A stretch of DNA of 64,000 bases from Camellia lanceoleosa (GCA_025200525.1 CM045767.1:115008021-115072020); one strand, 5' to 3'; positions 24,253 through 37,809 are shown, counted from the first letter of the stretch. Numbers and translations: made by a program. Notes: a model not told the origin generated them from the sequence alone.

Positions 24253-24634
24253 AATCTTCTTGCTAATATAGATCAGTCCCAAACAAATTAATTTTTACCA
24301 ATAATTTCATCAAAGTTTAAGAGAAGAGGCATAATAAAACATAACCAATGTCATTAATATCGTACCAGTAGCATTTGTCATTAGTGCAGTACATACTGGT
24401 ACAGGTAAGATGCAACATCCATATATATATATTTTAAAAGAGTTTCACCAAATAATAGACATTTTATGAGCATAAAAGGCTACACATTTTAGCATAATGT
24501 AATTTTACCTTCACAGCTCAAGAAGAAGAAAAAAAAAAAAAAAAAGCCCAAATAGTACACATTATTGTATGTCTGAGAGAAGAAAGATTGGGTATACACC
24601 TAACATTTGGCATAGTGCACAAAGGTTAAGAAAT
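24253..24634. other. Flank between the retrotransposon and the PPR gene
   Basis: Begins with the AATCT target copy. It is AT-rich, with an A-tract at about 24530-24545. The part 24270-24395 resembles 3800-3930. It probably includes the 3' untranslated and downstream region of the PPR gene. No gene recognised. Confidence 0.5.
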
Positions 24635-26406
24635 TTACTCAATATCTTGCATTCCACGACTATCTTTGGGCATGAACTTCTTTATCACTTCTTGGAGGGC
24701 AGGATCTTGTCCTTTAGTTGAGAGTATATCTACAATCAAGGGAAAAGTGGATGCATCTGCTGAAAAACCCCTTTGAACCATTTCCTCAACGAGTATTAAT
24801 GCCTCATAGCACTTGTGTTGTCCAATAAATCCTCGGATAATAGTGTTATAAGTGACATCATTTGGCAAACAACCATTCTGTTCCATTTTAACAAACAACT
24901 CTTTGGCATCATGCAATAGGCCTTCTTCACAAAGACCTTGTATTATCGTAGTGTATGTCTTAACATCAGGTTGTAATCCCTTGGAAGAAAGGTTATTGAA
25001 AAGAGCCCTTGCAGTATCAAGCTTTTTATCCTTGCAAAATGCATCAATGAGAATACTGTACATAACAATATTAAGATCTAAACCATTCATTTCCATCATG
25101 TGGAATAATGACAATGCTTTGGAAATATTCTTGTTTCTGCACAGCCCATCCAACATGATAGCATAAGTTTGAGAATTTGGAATTATGCCTGCAACTTGCA
25201 TATCATTAAAAAGTTCTTGAGCAGCTCCACATCTACCTGTTTGAAACAAACCCCGTAACATAGCACTAAAAGTTCCATTGTCGGGTTTCAACCCCCTTCG
25301 AGGCAATTCTCGAAAGAGATGCATGGCCTCATCAATTTTCATTTTCTTGCAATATCCATTGATTAAAATGGTATAGCTAAAGGCATTAGGGTGAAGGTCC
25401 CTCTCCACCATGGTATTTAACACTCTAATTGCTTCATCTATTTGGCCTTGCAAACAATGTCCATCCATTAGAGTACTGTATGTGACTATATCAGGATCTA
25501 CACCTCTTTGTATCATGACTTCAAGTACCCCCTCTGCTTCTTTCATCTTCCCTTCCTTGGTACATGCATCCAGCAACATACTATACATATGAACATTCAG
25601 AGCAATACCACTATCCAATATTTCTCTAAAGATTTCAGTAGTCTTCTTCCATCGGCCAAAATTACACAGGCCATGAATCAAAGAAGTATAAGTGACAACA
25701 TCTGGGAAAATACCCTTTCACCCATTTTAGAAAAGAGTTTGAGAGCATCATCCACCATTCTATCCTCGCAAAGACTGTCAATGATCGTGGTATACACTAC
25801 GATGTCAGGTTTACAACTTCCCTCTTCCATAATCCTAAGCAAACTAACAGCCTTGATAGTGTTCCTCGTTCTACAAAGCCTATTGACAACGGTTCCATAC
25901 ATAACCACGTTGGGTTCAATTTCTCTAGTTCTCATTAATTTCTTAAACAACTCCACAACTTGAGGAGTTTTATCTTGCAAAAGAAGTCCATTAATCAGAG
26001 TTGTGAAGGTAATTACATTGGGTGTATATCCGCGTTTGAAGAGGGTACCCAAAAGAGACAACCCAAAATCGACTTGATTAAGGTGGCAGTGACAATTAAT
26101 AGCAATGTTGAAGGTGTAGAAATCGACATGAATGCCTTGGAGCTGTTGCAACTTGTTATGAATAAGAGAAAGAGCAGTGGCGTAATGACCCATTTTCAAA
26201 ATAGGGCCTAAAGTTTTGTTGAATTGAGAAATTGTGGGCAAAGGTCGCATTCAGAGCATGCGATTGAAGGAAATTAAAGCAGAAAGAACATGATTAGGAC
26301 CCAAATTGCATGGTTGTTTGGGTAAGGCTTTAGGTTTAGGTTCGCTTCCTTGAGGAGTAGGGTTTTTGGTGGTGTTAGAGATGGAACGAAACAGAACAAA
26401 TAAGAA
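24635..26406 (-). pseudogene. RF-like P-class PPR gene with two disabling changes
   Basis: P-class pentatricopeptide repeat protein: about 13-14 tandem 35-residue repeats with signatures such as DIVTYSTLMDGHCLQG, DVKTYTTIIQGLCEEG and NDVTYNTIIRGF. This is the Restorer-of-fertility-like type, which binds mitochondrial RNA in the known family members. The first repeats are in the frame starting at 26250 (MRPLPTISQFNKTLG), the rest in the frame of 25681-24635. A one-base loss in a G-run (plus-strand CCC at 25713-25715) separates them. Upstream, the frame continues back to 26254 with PCNLGPNHVLSALISF, normal for the family, but an in-frame TGA (26251-26253) cuts it off directly before the Met. 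That extension has no ATG of its own up to the stop at 26407, so the organelle targeting peptide is lost. Probable pseudogene; a sequencing error could explain the frameshift but not both changes. Confidence 0.85.
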
Positions 26407-26409
26407 TCA

Positions 26410-26690
26410 AGAGGGATGGTTAACTTTAACAAGTAGAGATGGAGATGGAGATTTCGATGTCGATTTGGAAGTACCTTTTAATAGCCAATTATTGTAGTAA
26501 GCTATTCTTGGTCCAATAATGGAAGAAATGAAAATTCTTCATCTTCTGCTTGACATCTTCTTCAAGCTCAGCTTTGTGCGTGTGCGTGTGCGAGGAGATA
26601 GAGAGTAGCAAATGAACACTTGCTTCTTTCGGTTTTGGTTTGATTTTTAGAATTGGTTTTCTGAGTTTTTTTTTTAATAAAAAAAACAAT
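26410..26690. other. Upstream region of the PPR relic
   Basis: Non-coding, with a short GTGTGC microsatellite near 26575-26592 and T/A runs at 26667-26686. It ends at the left target duplication of the MULE. Confidence 0.5.
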
Positions 26691-26700
26691 TATAAGTTAA
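26691..26700. repeat. Left target-site duplication of the MULE
   Basis: TATAAGTTAA, identical to 49467-49476. Confidence 0.88.
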
Positions 26701-26822
26701 GGAAAATTGGCCTAAGGTCCCTCTCCAATTTTTAATAGGAGGAGAGGTACACAATAATATGTTATGATGGCTAAGGTCCCTGAACTTTATTTTATGTTAT
26801 AAAATACCTAATTTACCCTCGT
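26701..26822 (+). repeat. Left terminal inverted repeat of the MULE
   Basis: GGAAAATTGGCCTAAGG opens the element. AGGTCCCT begins at 26715 and AGGTCCCTGAAC at 26774 (59 bp apart). A TACCCT block at 26814 also has a counterpart in the right arm. Similarity to the right arm is patchy, as expected for an old element. Confidence 0.8.
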
Positions 26823-27499
26823 TATAACATAAGATCGTTTGGATTTTGGCAAACTGCTGACTTCACGGTGAGATTTTGGAAACTCATTTCACAGTAGAGA
26901 TTTTGTAGGGATTTCGCAAGTGTTGCAGTGGACTTCACGATAGAGATTACGACGATCGTGTAGGTGTTATAGTGTGTTGATCGCGTAGGTTTTTCAGTGG
27001 AGTTGAATCAGGTATGGTTTCGATAGAGATTCCACATGAATTTTTTATTTTTGTTTTGAATTTTATGTAAGGATTCCGATTTCATATTAGTTTTTCGAGT
27101 GTATTTTTGCATTAGGTTTTTGTTTTCAGTTTTGATCAATTTAAAAGAGAGGCTAGCTCAGTGAAGTTGTTTATGATTTTTGGAGTTGATTTTTCATTTG
27201 CTGTTATTGATCAATTTTAGACAGAGGCTAGCTTGATAGAGTTGATTTTTATTTTTGGAATTAATTTTTCATTCTCTGTTTTTTGATCAATTTCAAAAAG
27301 TGTTGATAGTGTGGTTGATTTTGATGTTTAGGGTTCATTTTTCATGCTCTGCTTTTCATCAACATGCTAATCAGAGTTCATTTTTTGTGCTCTGTTTTTC
27401 ATTAACATGCTGATCAATGATAAGTTTTGTTCTCTATTTTTTCAAACCAAAGAAATTTCATTCTCTGCACTTTTGTTGGTATAGTCCAGAGAAAATTGT

Positions 27500-28160
27500 A
27501 AGTTTGTTATTATAATCCAACAAAAATGACAGAGAAAATTATAAGTTCATATGGACATATTATTAGTTTCTAGTGCAGATAGAATCTGAGAAAGTGAATG
27601 TAAGTTCTTAAATTTTTCTGGACTTTTATTTGTAGTTGAGAGAAAATTATAAGCTTGTTATTCACTTTCAGTTTGTAGTTCATAGAAAATTATAAGTTTG
27701 TAGAAAATCAATATAAGTTTTTGTTTCTCTGAGCAAAAGTTATTTTTTGTGTTTTTTCTTTCAGTTTAGATGGGCAGTGCACTATTTTTAGGGAATCTTG
27801 AAAGTGTATATGAGTTTGTAAATTTCTCTGGATTTTGATATGAGTGTAATATTGCAGAATGACGCATAGAAAATTGTAAACTTGTACTTCAGTGAAAATC
27901 ACAGAGAAGCTTATAATTTTATAACAGATTTTCTGTGTGTTTTTTTGTCTATGATTGTGGTTAATAGTTAGCAGTAAATTTCTCTGTGATTCTATCTGGA
28001 TTCATTAATTTTTCTGTGATTTTGTTTTTGTTGTCTTGAAGGTGAATATAAGTTTGTAAATGTCTCTGGACTTTTATTTGAATCTAGAGAAAATTATAAG
28101 CTTGTTACTATAATCCAGAGAAAATTATAATTATTAGAAATTTCTCTGGACTTTTATGTT
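27500..28160 (+). repeat. AGAGAAAATT-type motif array upstream of the transposase
   Basis: Many copies of AGAAAATTATAAG and TTTCTCTGGACTTTTAT with irregular 20-60 bp spacing. A partial copy of the transposase start region (TTTCTTTCAGTTTAGATGGGCAGTG, about 27756-27780) repeats the sequence at 28209-28231. Non-coding. Confidence 0.75.
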
Positions 28161-28221
28161 GTTCTTGTGAAGTGTTTTTATGTTGAACAAATTATTTTTC
28201 TTGTTTTTTCTTTCAGTTTTG

Positions 28222-30922
28222 ATGGACAGTGTAGTGTTGTTGCTATGCAAATATGAGAATGATACTATTGTCATTAATGTTTCATGCGAATTGAATTTTG
28301 AGGAATTGATTGGCATTTTGTGTAAAACATGGGAGAATTTGCAACCTGAGATGATGTGTATTTCATATTCTATTGTGGGCCATCCGAATTGTATGGTTCG
28401 AAAAGATATTGATTTTCTGAATATGTTGAGGGTTGTTTGTGCACGTGGTGTTGATATAGTTGATGTTTCAGTTACTAGATGTAGCATTTCTAATCAAGAG
28501 GATGAAGTGGGGTCTAATTGGGTAGATGTTGTGGATGGTGCATGTGATAGGCTGGTGGATATTGAAAGGAATTCACTCTCTAAGTTTTGTTCTCACCAAG
28601 AAAAGGTGTTTTTGTCAACTGGTTGGCGAAATAATGTTACGAGTGTTGGGCAAAAGTTTGAGGTTGTGTGGTTGAGTTCCGTACTATTTTATGCAAGTAT
28701 GCTATTGAGGTTGGCTTTCAGTTTACGTATGTTAAAAATGACAAGCTGAGGGTTACGGCAGAATGTGCATATAAGGAATCAAGGGGATGTATGTGGCGTG
28801 TACATGCTTCAGTTGAAAAAACAAATAGGTTCTTTTACATAAGAACTTTGAACAATGAACATACGTGTGGTGTGGCGGTTCGTACTAGTAAACATGCTAG
28901 GATGACATCCAGCTTAGTTTCTAGGCTGATACTTGAAGAGGTAAGTGCAAAATCTTTAACTCGTCCAGTGGATGTTGTTAAAGAAATAAAAGACAAGTAT
29001 GGGGTCTCAATCAGTTATAACTGTGCTTGGTTGGGGGTTGAAAAAGCAAAACATAGTACATATGGGGATTCTTGTTTGTCATTCGATCAATTACGGTGGT
29101 ATTTTAATGAGGCATTGAAGAACAATCTAGGTAGTCGTTTTGAGTTAGATTTTGAAGACAACAAGCATTTCAAAAGAGTGTTTGTGGCTTTTCATGCATG
29201 CATTGCTAGTTTCAAATATTGTCGGTCATTGCTTTTTCTTGATGGAACATTTTTGAAAGGACGATACAAAGGAGTTATGCTTGCTGCAACAGGGAAAGAT
29301 GGGAATGAAGGTAATTGTAAATATATCTAATTTTATCTAAGTATGTGAATTTTCTATACATGTAGGAATTGAGTGAATGTGATTTTTCTCTGACACTTTG
29401 AATTTTCTCTAGTTTTGGCCATTGTGTGGATTTTCTATGGTTGTGGCCACTTTGAGAATTTTCACTGGATTTTGGTTAGTGTGTGAATTTTCTCTGGATG
29501 TTGTCATTGTGTGAATTGTATCTGTAGTTGGTCACTAAGTGAATTTTGTCTAGATGTTGCCAATGTTTGAATTTTATCTGTAGTTGGTCACTAAGTGAAT
29601 TTTGTCTGGATGTTGCCAATGTTTGAATTTTATCTGTAGTTGGTCACTAAGTGAATTTTCTCTGGATATTCTGGTTACGTGAATTTTCTCTATAGTTGGT
29701 CACTAAGTCAATTTTCTCTGGATGTTGCCAATGTGTGAATTTTCTCTGGAGTTGAGCACTAAGTGAATTTTCTCTAGATGTTGGCAGTGTCAAATTTATC
29801 TGGTTGTTTATTGTTCTAATTTTCTCTGCATGTGTATATCTAATATGCTTGTTCCTATTTGTTTTGTAGGTTTTTTTTCCTATAGCTTTTGATGTTGTTG
29901 ATGTTGAGAATAAAGACAATTGGTGTTGGTTCCTTGAACATTTATGTGGAGTATTGGGATAAGAAAGGGTGATAAGTTTCATATCAGATCGACATTGTGA
30001 TATTGTGGAAGGAATTGCTGGGTTTTTCCCTAACTGCTTTCATGGGTTTTGTCTTGAACATCTAAAGAGAAATTTGAGGGATAAGTTGTCATGTGGAAAC
30101 ACAAATTTGGTTAGGGAGACGATTGTGTCCAGATTTTCAGAATGTGCATATGCGTCAACAAAGGCATCATTTCATTTCAAGTTAAATGAATCAAAAAGTG
30201 AGGGAGGAGACATTGTGAGTGTTTTCTTGAGAAGTTTACCATATGAATATTGGAGTGATGCATATTTTGCGGGGAAACGTTATGGTGAGATGTATTCAAA
30301 TGTTGCTGAGTCATTCAATTCATGGTTACGAGAAGCTCGGCACTTGCTGATAACAAATTTGGTGGACATGATATGGTTGCAAATCATGAATATGAGGTCT
30401 AATAAGAGGCTGCTCTCTAGTAAATGGAATAAAGTTCTGTGTCCTTGTATGGATAGTGTATTGGAGAAGTCTTTTTTGGATGGGAGGACATGGAATGTGA
30501 GTTTATCATCTGATAATGTCTTTGAAGTGCATTGTTTTCCTTCGGTTATGGTTGATCTTGGGTTGAGAACTTGTTAATGTCGAAAATGGGAAATAAATGG
30601 GTATCCATGTCAACATGCTGTTGCTGCAATTTTTAGGAGCGGAAAGAATTTGAATTCATTTGTTGAACCATTTTTTCATGCTGATATGTATCGTCAAGCA
30701 TACTCGTTTTCGATTGGCCCAATTCCAACTGTTGAAAAACCTGTGTGTAGCATTGAAGATGCTATGATTTTACCTCCATTGAGCAAGAGACTAGCTGGGA
30801 GGTCGAAGAAAAACAGAATTGCTTCTACTGGAGAGTTTAAAAGGGTGATTAAGTGTAGTCATTGTGAGAGTATTGGTCGCCATAATAAGAGGACATGCGA
30901 GGAACCTTTGTTAAATAGTTGA
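28222..30922 (+). pseudogene. MURA-type transposase of the MULE, broken
   Basis: Mutator transposase, which would bind the element ends and catalyse cut-and-paste transposition. The ATG at 28222 opens an N-terminal segment of the type common in MULE transposases. The MuDR DNA-binding region follows (VEFRTILCKYAIEVGFQF, about 28671-28724, to NNEHTC). Next is the MULE catalytic domain: LLFLDGTFLKGRYKGVMLAA (about 29230), FISDRHCDIVEG (about 29978), then HGFCLEHLKRNL. A SWIM zinc finger (RTC-stop-CRKWEINGYPCQHA, about 30569-30620) and a C-terminal zinc knuckle (CSHCESIGRHNKRTC, about 30854-30898) complete it. Exon 1 ends at 29310 (AAG^GTAATT); exon 2 starts at 29870 after TTTTGTAG. Breaks: a shift near 28660, an extra T in the run at 29871-29878, TAA at 29960-29962 and TAA at 30575-30577. 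Not functional. Confidence 0.88.
29340..29860 (+). repeat. Motif-array intron of the transposase gene
   Basis: The intron is almost entirely an imperfect array of GTGAATTTTCTCTGGATGTTG.C-type units, about 40 bp each. One near-identical pair lies at about 29530-29600. The TTTTCTCTGG orientation is the sense strand of the gene. Confidence 0.8.
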
Positions 30923-32402
30923 GGATAATACATTTTATTGATTGAATAATACATTTGATGATTACTTTGTGTATTTTGTTTTGTGAAATGTATTTTTTAG
31001 ACAGTGTATCTAATAATATCAATCAAATTCATCCTGAGAAATTTTCCAATATCAGTTAAAGTGTGCATTGTGTTTGTTGATATATACTATAGGCTGTGGG
31101 TTTGTAATACCTGTCAAATTCATCCAGAGAAATTTTCCTTTAGCAGAGAAAATTCTGTGTATTGTGTTTTGAAGCTTCAAATTCATCCACATAAATTTGA
31201 CAATGAGAGAGAAAAGTACTGTATGGATTGTGTTTTTTGAATTTGATAATTGTTTTGTACTAACACAGTGCATTACAGATTGCATGATCATATAGGCACC
31301 TTCTTTGGCACGATACGAGTTAAATTTCTCTATGAATTTCTGGTAACTTCATATCAGTCAAATTTATCCATAGAAGTTTGCCAGTAGAAAAAAAATTTAC
31401 TATGGGCATTGTGTTTGTTAAAATGTGCATTGTGTTTTGTGAGGTCCAATTCATCCAGAGAAATTTGCCAATAGCATTGAAAATTACAGTGTGCATTGTG
31501 TTTGTTAAAATTTCTCTAAGTTTAAACTAGAGAAATCCAGAGAATTTCTCTGGACTTCACAGAGAAATTCTTATCAAGGAAGAATTTTTCTGGACTCACT
31601 TCAAGAAATGTGCACATCAGACAGAGCATACACAAAATTATTGCACTGAGTACAACCAAGAAACAAAACTAAGCTCTTTTGAAATTTCTCTAAGTTGAGA
31701 ATTTCTCTGGACCAGAGAAGAATTTATCTAGAATCACTTCAACTTAGAAATTTTTTTCAAAGCCAGAGAAATGTTCCTCACCAACCCAGAGAAATTCCCC
31801 CTCTCCAAATCACTCAACCCAGAGAAATTCACAACTCAGAAATTCCATTTTCTGTCACCATTCGAATCCGTCAATTTCATCCAGAGAAATTTTCCACTAG
31901 CAGAGAAAATTATCTGGGCATTGTGTTTTGAAACTTCAAATTCATCCAGTCAAATTTTCTAGTAGCAGAGGAAATTACTGTGCACTTTGTGTTTTGTTGA
32001 GTTTGATGATTGTTTTGTACCAACACAAAGCATTACAGATTACATGATCATATAGGCATCCATTTGGGATGATACGAGTTAAATTTCACTGTGAATTTTT
32101 GGTAATATCATACCAGAGAAATTTCTGCAAACAATTTTCTCTGTGTGGATTGTGTTGACAATCCCAATAAAAAAATATATATATATTTAACCATTGATAG
32201 GTATGAAATTTATATTAGTCAAAAAAAAAAATGAAATTTACATTAGTCAAAAAAGAATATATACATATATGTCAAGCATTATCATTTCTTCAATGCATGA
32301 ACAAAAAATTGAATGGTTAATACTGTGTGGATATATACATATATGTGAGACAATTTTCTCTGTGTAGATATGTACATTATCTTCCTTTCACTAGTTTCAT
32401 TG
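30923..32402 (+). repeat. Central spacer of the MULE with AGAGAAATT motifs
   Basis: Sequence between the two converging genes. ATTCATCCAGAGAAATTTTCC-type units recur (about 31110, 31440, 31870, 31940). Two longer blocks are duplicated: about 31235-31340 resembles 31995-32095 (TTGTTTTGTAC.AACACA through GATACGAGTTAAATTTC). Non-coding; the short frames are by-products of the repeats. Confidence 0.7.
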
Positions 32403-34029
32403 TTACATTTTTGGTTCTTCTTCTGGAAGTATTTCAATGGGTTCAGTCCATGACTGGCCAACTTCGGTCACAAATCTCTCTATGAGTTCTGCCCTCATCA
32501 ACCTTATTTCTTGTGTGGACAATTTGGAGCTGATTGGTTCATGCTTGCTATATTGTTTCACTAGTGTATGCCCGTGCCTAAAGGCACAGTGTCAATATTA
32601 TTTTGTTTGAATAATTTTTATTTATCACTCTCTTAAGCTAGAAACATTGAGAATTAGGTATACCTAAAATTCTGTTTTCCCATGACATACAAAAAATGAA
32701 TAGATAACATACATTTGAGCAAGAGGATCCCCTTTATTATAGACACAACTTCAAAATAAGAGGAACAATAAAATGGTGTTCTCCCTTTCGAGCACACCAT
32801 GCCAATACGAAAATAGTATTCTTGATCAAAATCTAAATAACAAACACCTCCAAATGTCTACCTCTCAAACCAAACCAAATCTATATAAATTTACATAACG
32901 TCAATCTGCCTCTAAATAATCTTTAACTTTATACAATGTCAATCATTTTCAAAGTTTGTCAACGATAAAACCAAAAATAGTGTAAATTCTGCCATCGAGA
33001 TTGTTGCTCACTCGAGATTGCCCCTCTTTCAACACTCATCAATCAAAGAAGTACACATTTAGTTTACACAACAATAAGTACAAAATCATTAGAGAGATAA
33101 GCAAAACTTAAGCTTAAAAAAATGTAGACCTGTAAAAAAGGAGTCAATATTACCATTCGCTTCTAGTCTTCAATTCAAAAAGGCAATATAAGTCAATATT
33201 ACCTATAAAATACAAAAAAAAGCCAATATGATAATTAAAAGAGACTGTCCAATTCAAAACAAACACGTGCACTGTCACACTAATGAAAGGTTTTTTATAG
33301 ACCACCCAATTCAAACTAAATACAAACATTGTTGCAAAATAATAATTGGTTACCCAATGCATACACTACGAACAAACACAACACATTGTCAACACAGATA
33401 CAAATTAATGATTGATAAAAACATTAATTTACAAAAATCAATCAATCTTTCCTTTGGTTTTATTTTTTTCAACTCTTTCTTTTTGGAACTTCCTTTAATT
33501 GATCACATAAGGTTATGAGGAAAATTTAAGAAAGAAGTGTTCTGAAGAAAGAATTTAATAAAATAAAATTCAAAAAGCAAACTCTTCACTTGGTAATTCA
33601 ACAACAAATTCTAACTAACTTAATTCCTCCATCATTTACAAATCAATACAGCCTAAAAAACCCCATTTATTTTGTCCAAAAACCCAAAGCCATTAATTAT
33701 ATCAATTTAGTCCTATTAGTTTTGTGTATGTAACCCTCCATCACCTTCTTCAATCTTCACCTAGACCGATTCAGATTCATTTTGCTTCCAACCTTAAATT
33801 AATTTTGAATATTTGTTAACAATACATGACCATAAGCAAAATATCAAACCAAACCCTTTGGATCTATTTGGTTAGCTCATGGGTAGCAACCAACAAAATT
33901 TAAATTGAAATTAAATAAACTATAAGACTAAACTGATATAATAAAATTCAATGGATAAAACAACAAATCAACAACATGCAGTAAGGGGACAATTGTTTAC
34001 AGGGTCTTAAAAAAGTAATAGGCAATGCG

Positions 34030-35740
34030 GAAACTATATATATATTTTTTTATCACAGCTTACCAATGCCCACTCCCAAATAAAGGGGAAAAAAAATAGA
34101 AAAACACAAAAAGCCCAATAAATATAGGAAAATCCATATCAGTATTTAAAGAGTATTTAGCAAACTCAGAAGTATTTATAGATCCGTAGACATTTATGAG
34201 TATTTAGCAAACAATAGCAAAACTCATAATCTAGAAAAACTCATTTTATAAATAAAAAATTAGCACCCACTTCAAAAATTAACACCCATTTCTCATTAAA
34301 GAATCAAACATTTCATTAACTCTGTGTGTGTGTGTTGAGTCAGTACCTTTGAGACCCAAAAATAGTAGGAAGTGTCTGGTTCATCCTCCTCAGTCACAAC
34401 ATATAAAAAAGAAAAAAGAAAAAAAAAATGTCACTAAGATTACTTGCCTCCAATTCTTAACTAATGTATGATTCTTTGCCCTTTCATGAACTCTCTCAAT
34501 AAGTCATCCTCTTTCTCCGAGGCCAAACACTATTCTTCTCTCATTGAACCAGTTTCTACTCATCATCTTCCAAAACAGCTTGGCATGCAGAACCGAAATT
34601 AGAGGTCAGCGATATTTAGATGATTGTTTAAACACCTCTTGGTATAATGTTGTTTTAAATTGGGGTTATGTTCCTGACAGAAAATTGACTATATGGTCAA
34701 GAATTATGTGATAAAATATTGAATTTGGTTTATAAACATGTTTATTCTAAGCAAAAGGAGCTTATTCTAGCTTGATTGAAACAGAATTTTGATATTTGTT
34801 TATAACTATGTGATCTCAAAAGTACTGTACACATACCTTATTTGTTTGTCAGAAATCAAAATCGAATTATGGGAATGGCTATGAAATTATATGTTCATTT
34901 ATTTTTGAGTTGAACAGAAAGGTCTGGAACCATTATTCTGATATTGCTTTCTTAGTTGGAGAAAATTGTGGCCAAAATGGCCAATTGATGTTATAGGGCG
35001 TCTGGGTTATTATTAGACCAAAATGGGGGCAATCCCTCTGGATGTCTTTTTATTCTTTATTTTTTATAGCAACACTCTGGGCTTTTCTGGATTCTGATTT
35101 CATTCTTGTTTTGAGAGGAAATTGGAGTTTAACAGATCCCTCACTACTTTTCTGTCTCTCAAGGCATTTGTGTCCCTCTCAAATGTAACAGATCCCATAC
35201 TACCAAGTATTTGTAAGTGCATTCCCATTATAAAAAAGTGGTTGTTATTTCCTGGCAAAAAAATAAAAAACAAACTGACTGAATCTATACAATTTAGTGC
35301 TTAAAAGGAATGCATACCTTACACTTCCATGTATTATTTTTCATTTCTGGAACAGATATTGCAAGGAGAACTGAAAAGAGTGTACCTCACATTTTGTTTG
35401 GTAATGTGTTAGTTTTAGTATTTTGTTTATAGGAAATAGAAATTTATGTTTATAGTGATCAAGAGCAGCGAGTTCGAAGTCTTACCTTGCGAGTGCAAGT
35501 TCGAAGGGAGTTGAAGGGAGCCGAAGGAGGAGCAGCGTCAGCAAGGGAACTTCAACGTAAAAATGGTAACCCAACACAGCCAAAAATAAAAATAAAAATA
35601 GATACAGCCATGAAAAAGCCATCAGCCAATTTGAAGGAGGAGAGGAGAAAAACAACACAATCAACATCATCAATGACAGTTCGAAAGAGAAGATGAGAGA
35701 AACAACATAATCAACAGCGACCGAAATCATACAAACCTCC
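34030..35740. other. Helitron interior, no gene recognised
   Basis: AT-rich. A short Lys/Arg-rich frame near 35487-35696 has no domain. Possibly captured host DNA, but the source cannot be named. Confidence 0.35.
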
Positions 35741-36311
35741 AAATAGAATTAAATTCATGTTTTGTAAGGGGAGCGAATAATTTTCTTTATTAAGACTAAG
35801 AGAGTCTTGTTATAAGAAAGAAGAATTTTTGAAGGCTGTAAAACCAAACAAAATTAAATTTTAAAACAATTAAAGCTTACCTTGTGTGAAGTATCCATTT
35901 TTGGCTGATCATGCTCCTTTGAGTTTCCATCCCTGTGATAATGCATAACTCATTTTCTAGTTGAAGCATTATGTATAACAATTAGTAGGCAACAAAAAAA
36001 GAATCAAACTGAAAATTAAACCCAAGGTTCATTAAATAAAATTAATTGTACTATTTTTTTAAACAAAGATTACAACCAAATACATAAAAAAGATACTTAC
36101 CATAACTAAAAAATGAAAGAGAGAGAATGAAACATAATTAAGTAGAGAAACGGAACAGTTAAAAAGAGAATGAGAGAAACATAATTAATACTCCAAATCA
36201 TATAAACAGAATAGTTACATAGGGGAACTAAATTAAACAAAATAAAGATAAGTTTCCGAAAATCAGTCCATGAAAATTCCTTTTAGAAACCCATTCAGAA
36301 ACCCATTTTAA

Positions 36312-37765
36312 TAATTGTGCTGGTTCACTTATCATTTTAATATTTTTGGAATCAAAACCATTCAGAAACACATTTAAATCTAAACCATTTCAAAAAATCA
36401 TTACATGAAATTTACGGCTTTTCCTCACCTCATACCCAACACCACCTTTGCCTCAAACCAATCAATTGACCTGCCTACTAAAAAAAAAGAAAAAGAAAAA
36501 TGGATTAGTTGGTTTGTATGCTTTCTAAGTGATTGATAACATGTTGTATACTCCAAATCAATCACCAAGAATTTGCCCACAACATTCAAGAGGGCACTTC
36601 ACCAACATTAAGGGTTGAAAGAGAAACCACTTTCTTCTTCACTTATGAGGTACCATTATGCATAATCATCCAATTAAAAGTATAAAGTAGGTTTAAACTA
36701 CTTCAAGCATAAAGTAAGTTTATGCTATCACTCATTACTCCAAGATGACTAACTAATAACAGCCAAATATTTGAAGAAAAAAAAAAGAAACAGCCAATAG
36801 GGTTAAAACTGGTTTTTGTTACTCTAGACCTCTTCACTGTTTTTCTTTTACAAATTCTTTCTAGTCCACATTGAGCCAATCTCAGCATTGTTCATAGAGT
36901 CTTACAAAATAACTGGCAAAGTTGAAAGTATAATTTTTTTATTTTTTTATCACAACTTACAATCCTCACTCTGAAAGTAAAACAAAAAAATGAGAGGAGA
37001 AGAAGAAGAAGAAAGAAAGAAAGAAAGAAAATAAATAAATAAAGGAAAGAATAGGTTCAACTCTTGTACAAAATAAGAGATGATTTTCACCCAACGAAAC
37101 TAAAATATATTGAGTTGAGTCACAGGGGTAAAGGAAAGAAGAAAAAAAAAATGACTTTAACCCATCCAATCAAAATTTTAATTTATTATAATCATATTTG
37201 TTTGTCACCTCTATTTTAAAATGAATGGCATTTTGCAACATTCCTATTATGGCAATTGTGTGTTCCTGTTATGTTGATGCAGAATCTATAATGTCTATAA
37301 TGGCCATAAGTTATGGCAGTTTGTGTGTTCCTGTGCGTTCCTGAAGGCATTGACAACAATTTTTTTTGATATCACGTGCTACAAAACTCAATGATAATAA
37401 ATCAATTCAAAATGATAATATTACTCTGATTTAAAACTTCACCTATAAGAAACTGAAATTGTTTCTACACATTGAATTAGCGAAAGCATTTATAAATTTC
37501 ATTTATCATTTTCATATTTTTGAAATCAAAACCATTTAGAAACACATTAAAATCTAACCCATTTTAAAAAATCATTACATGAAGATAGGTTTCTAAAATC
37601 TAAACCATTTCAAAAAATCATTACATAAAATTCATGGCTTTTCCTCACCTCATACCCAACACCACCCTTGCCTCAAACCAATTAATTGACCTGCCTACTA
37701 AAAAAAAAGAAAAGAAAAAGGGATTAGTTAGTTTGTATGCTTTGTAGGTGATTGATAACATGCTA
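36312..37765. repeat. Direct duplication of about 240 bp in the Helitron
   Basis: About 36330-36545 and about 37510-37760 are near-identical: both hold AAATCTAAACCATTTCAAAA, CTCACCTCATACCCAACACC, GACCTGCCTACTAAAAAAAA and GTGATTGATAACATG. Between them lies a GAA/GAAA/AATA microsatellite (about 36999-37045). Confidence 0.75.
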
Positions 37766-37809
37766 GTTATTAAGTGAGGATAGAGAAAAGTGAAAAAATA
37801 AAACTTTAT

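Noticed and set aside
28668..30922. Possibility that the transposase is a domesticated FAR1/FHY3-type host regulator
   Set aside because: It sits between inverted termini with a target duplication, is frameshifted and stopped, and lies with a Kaonashi-type partner gene.
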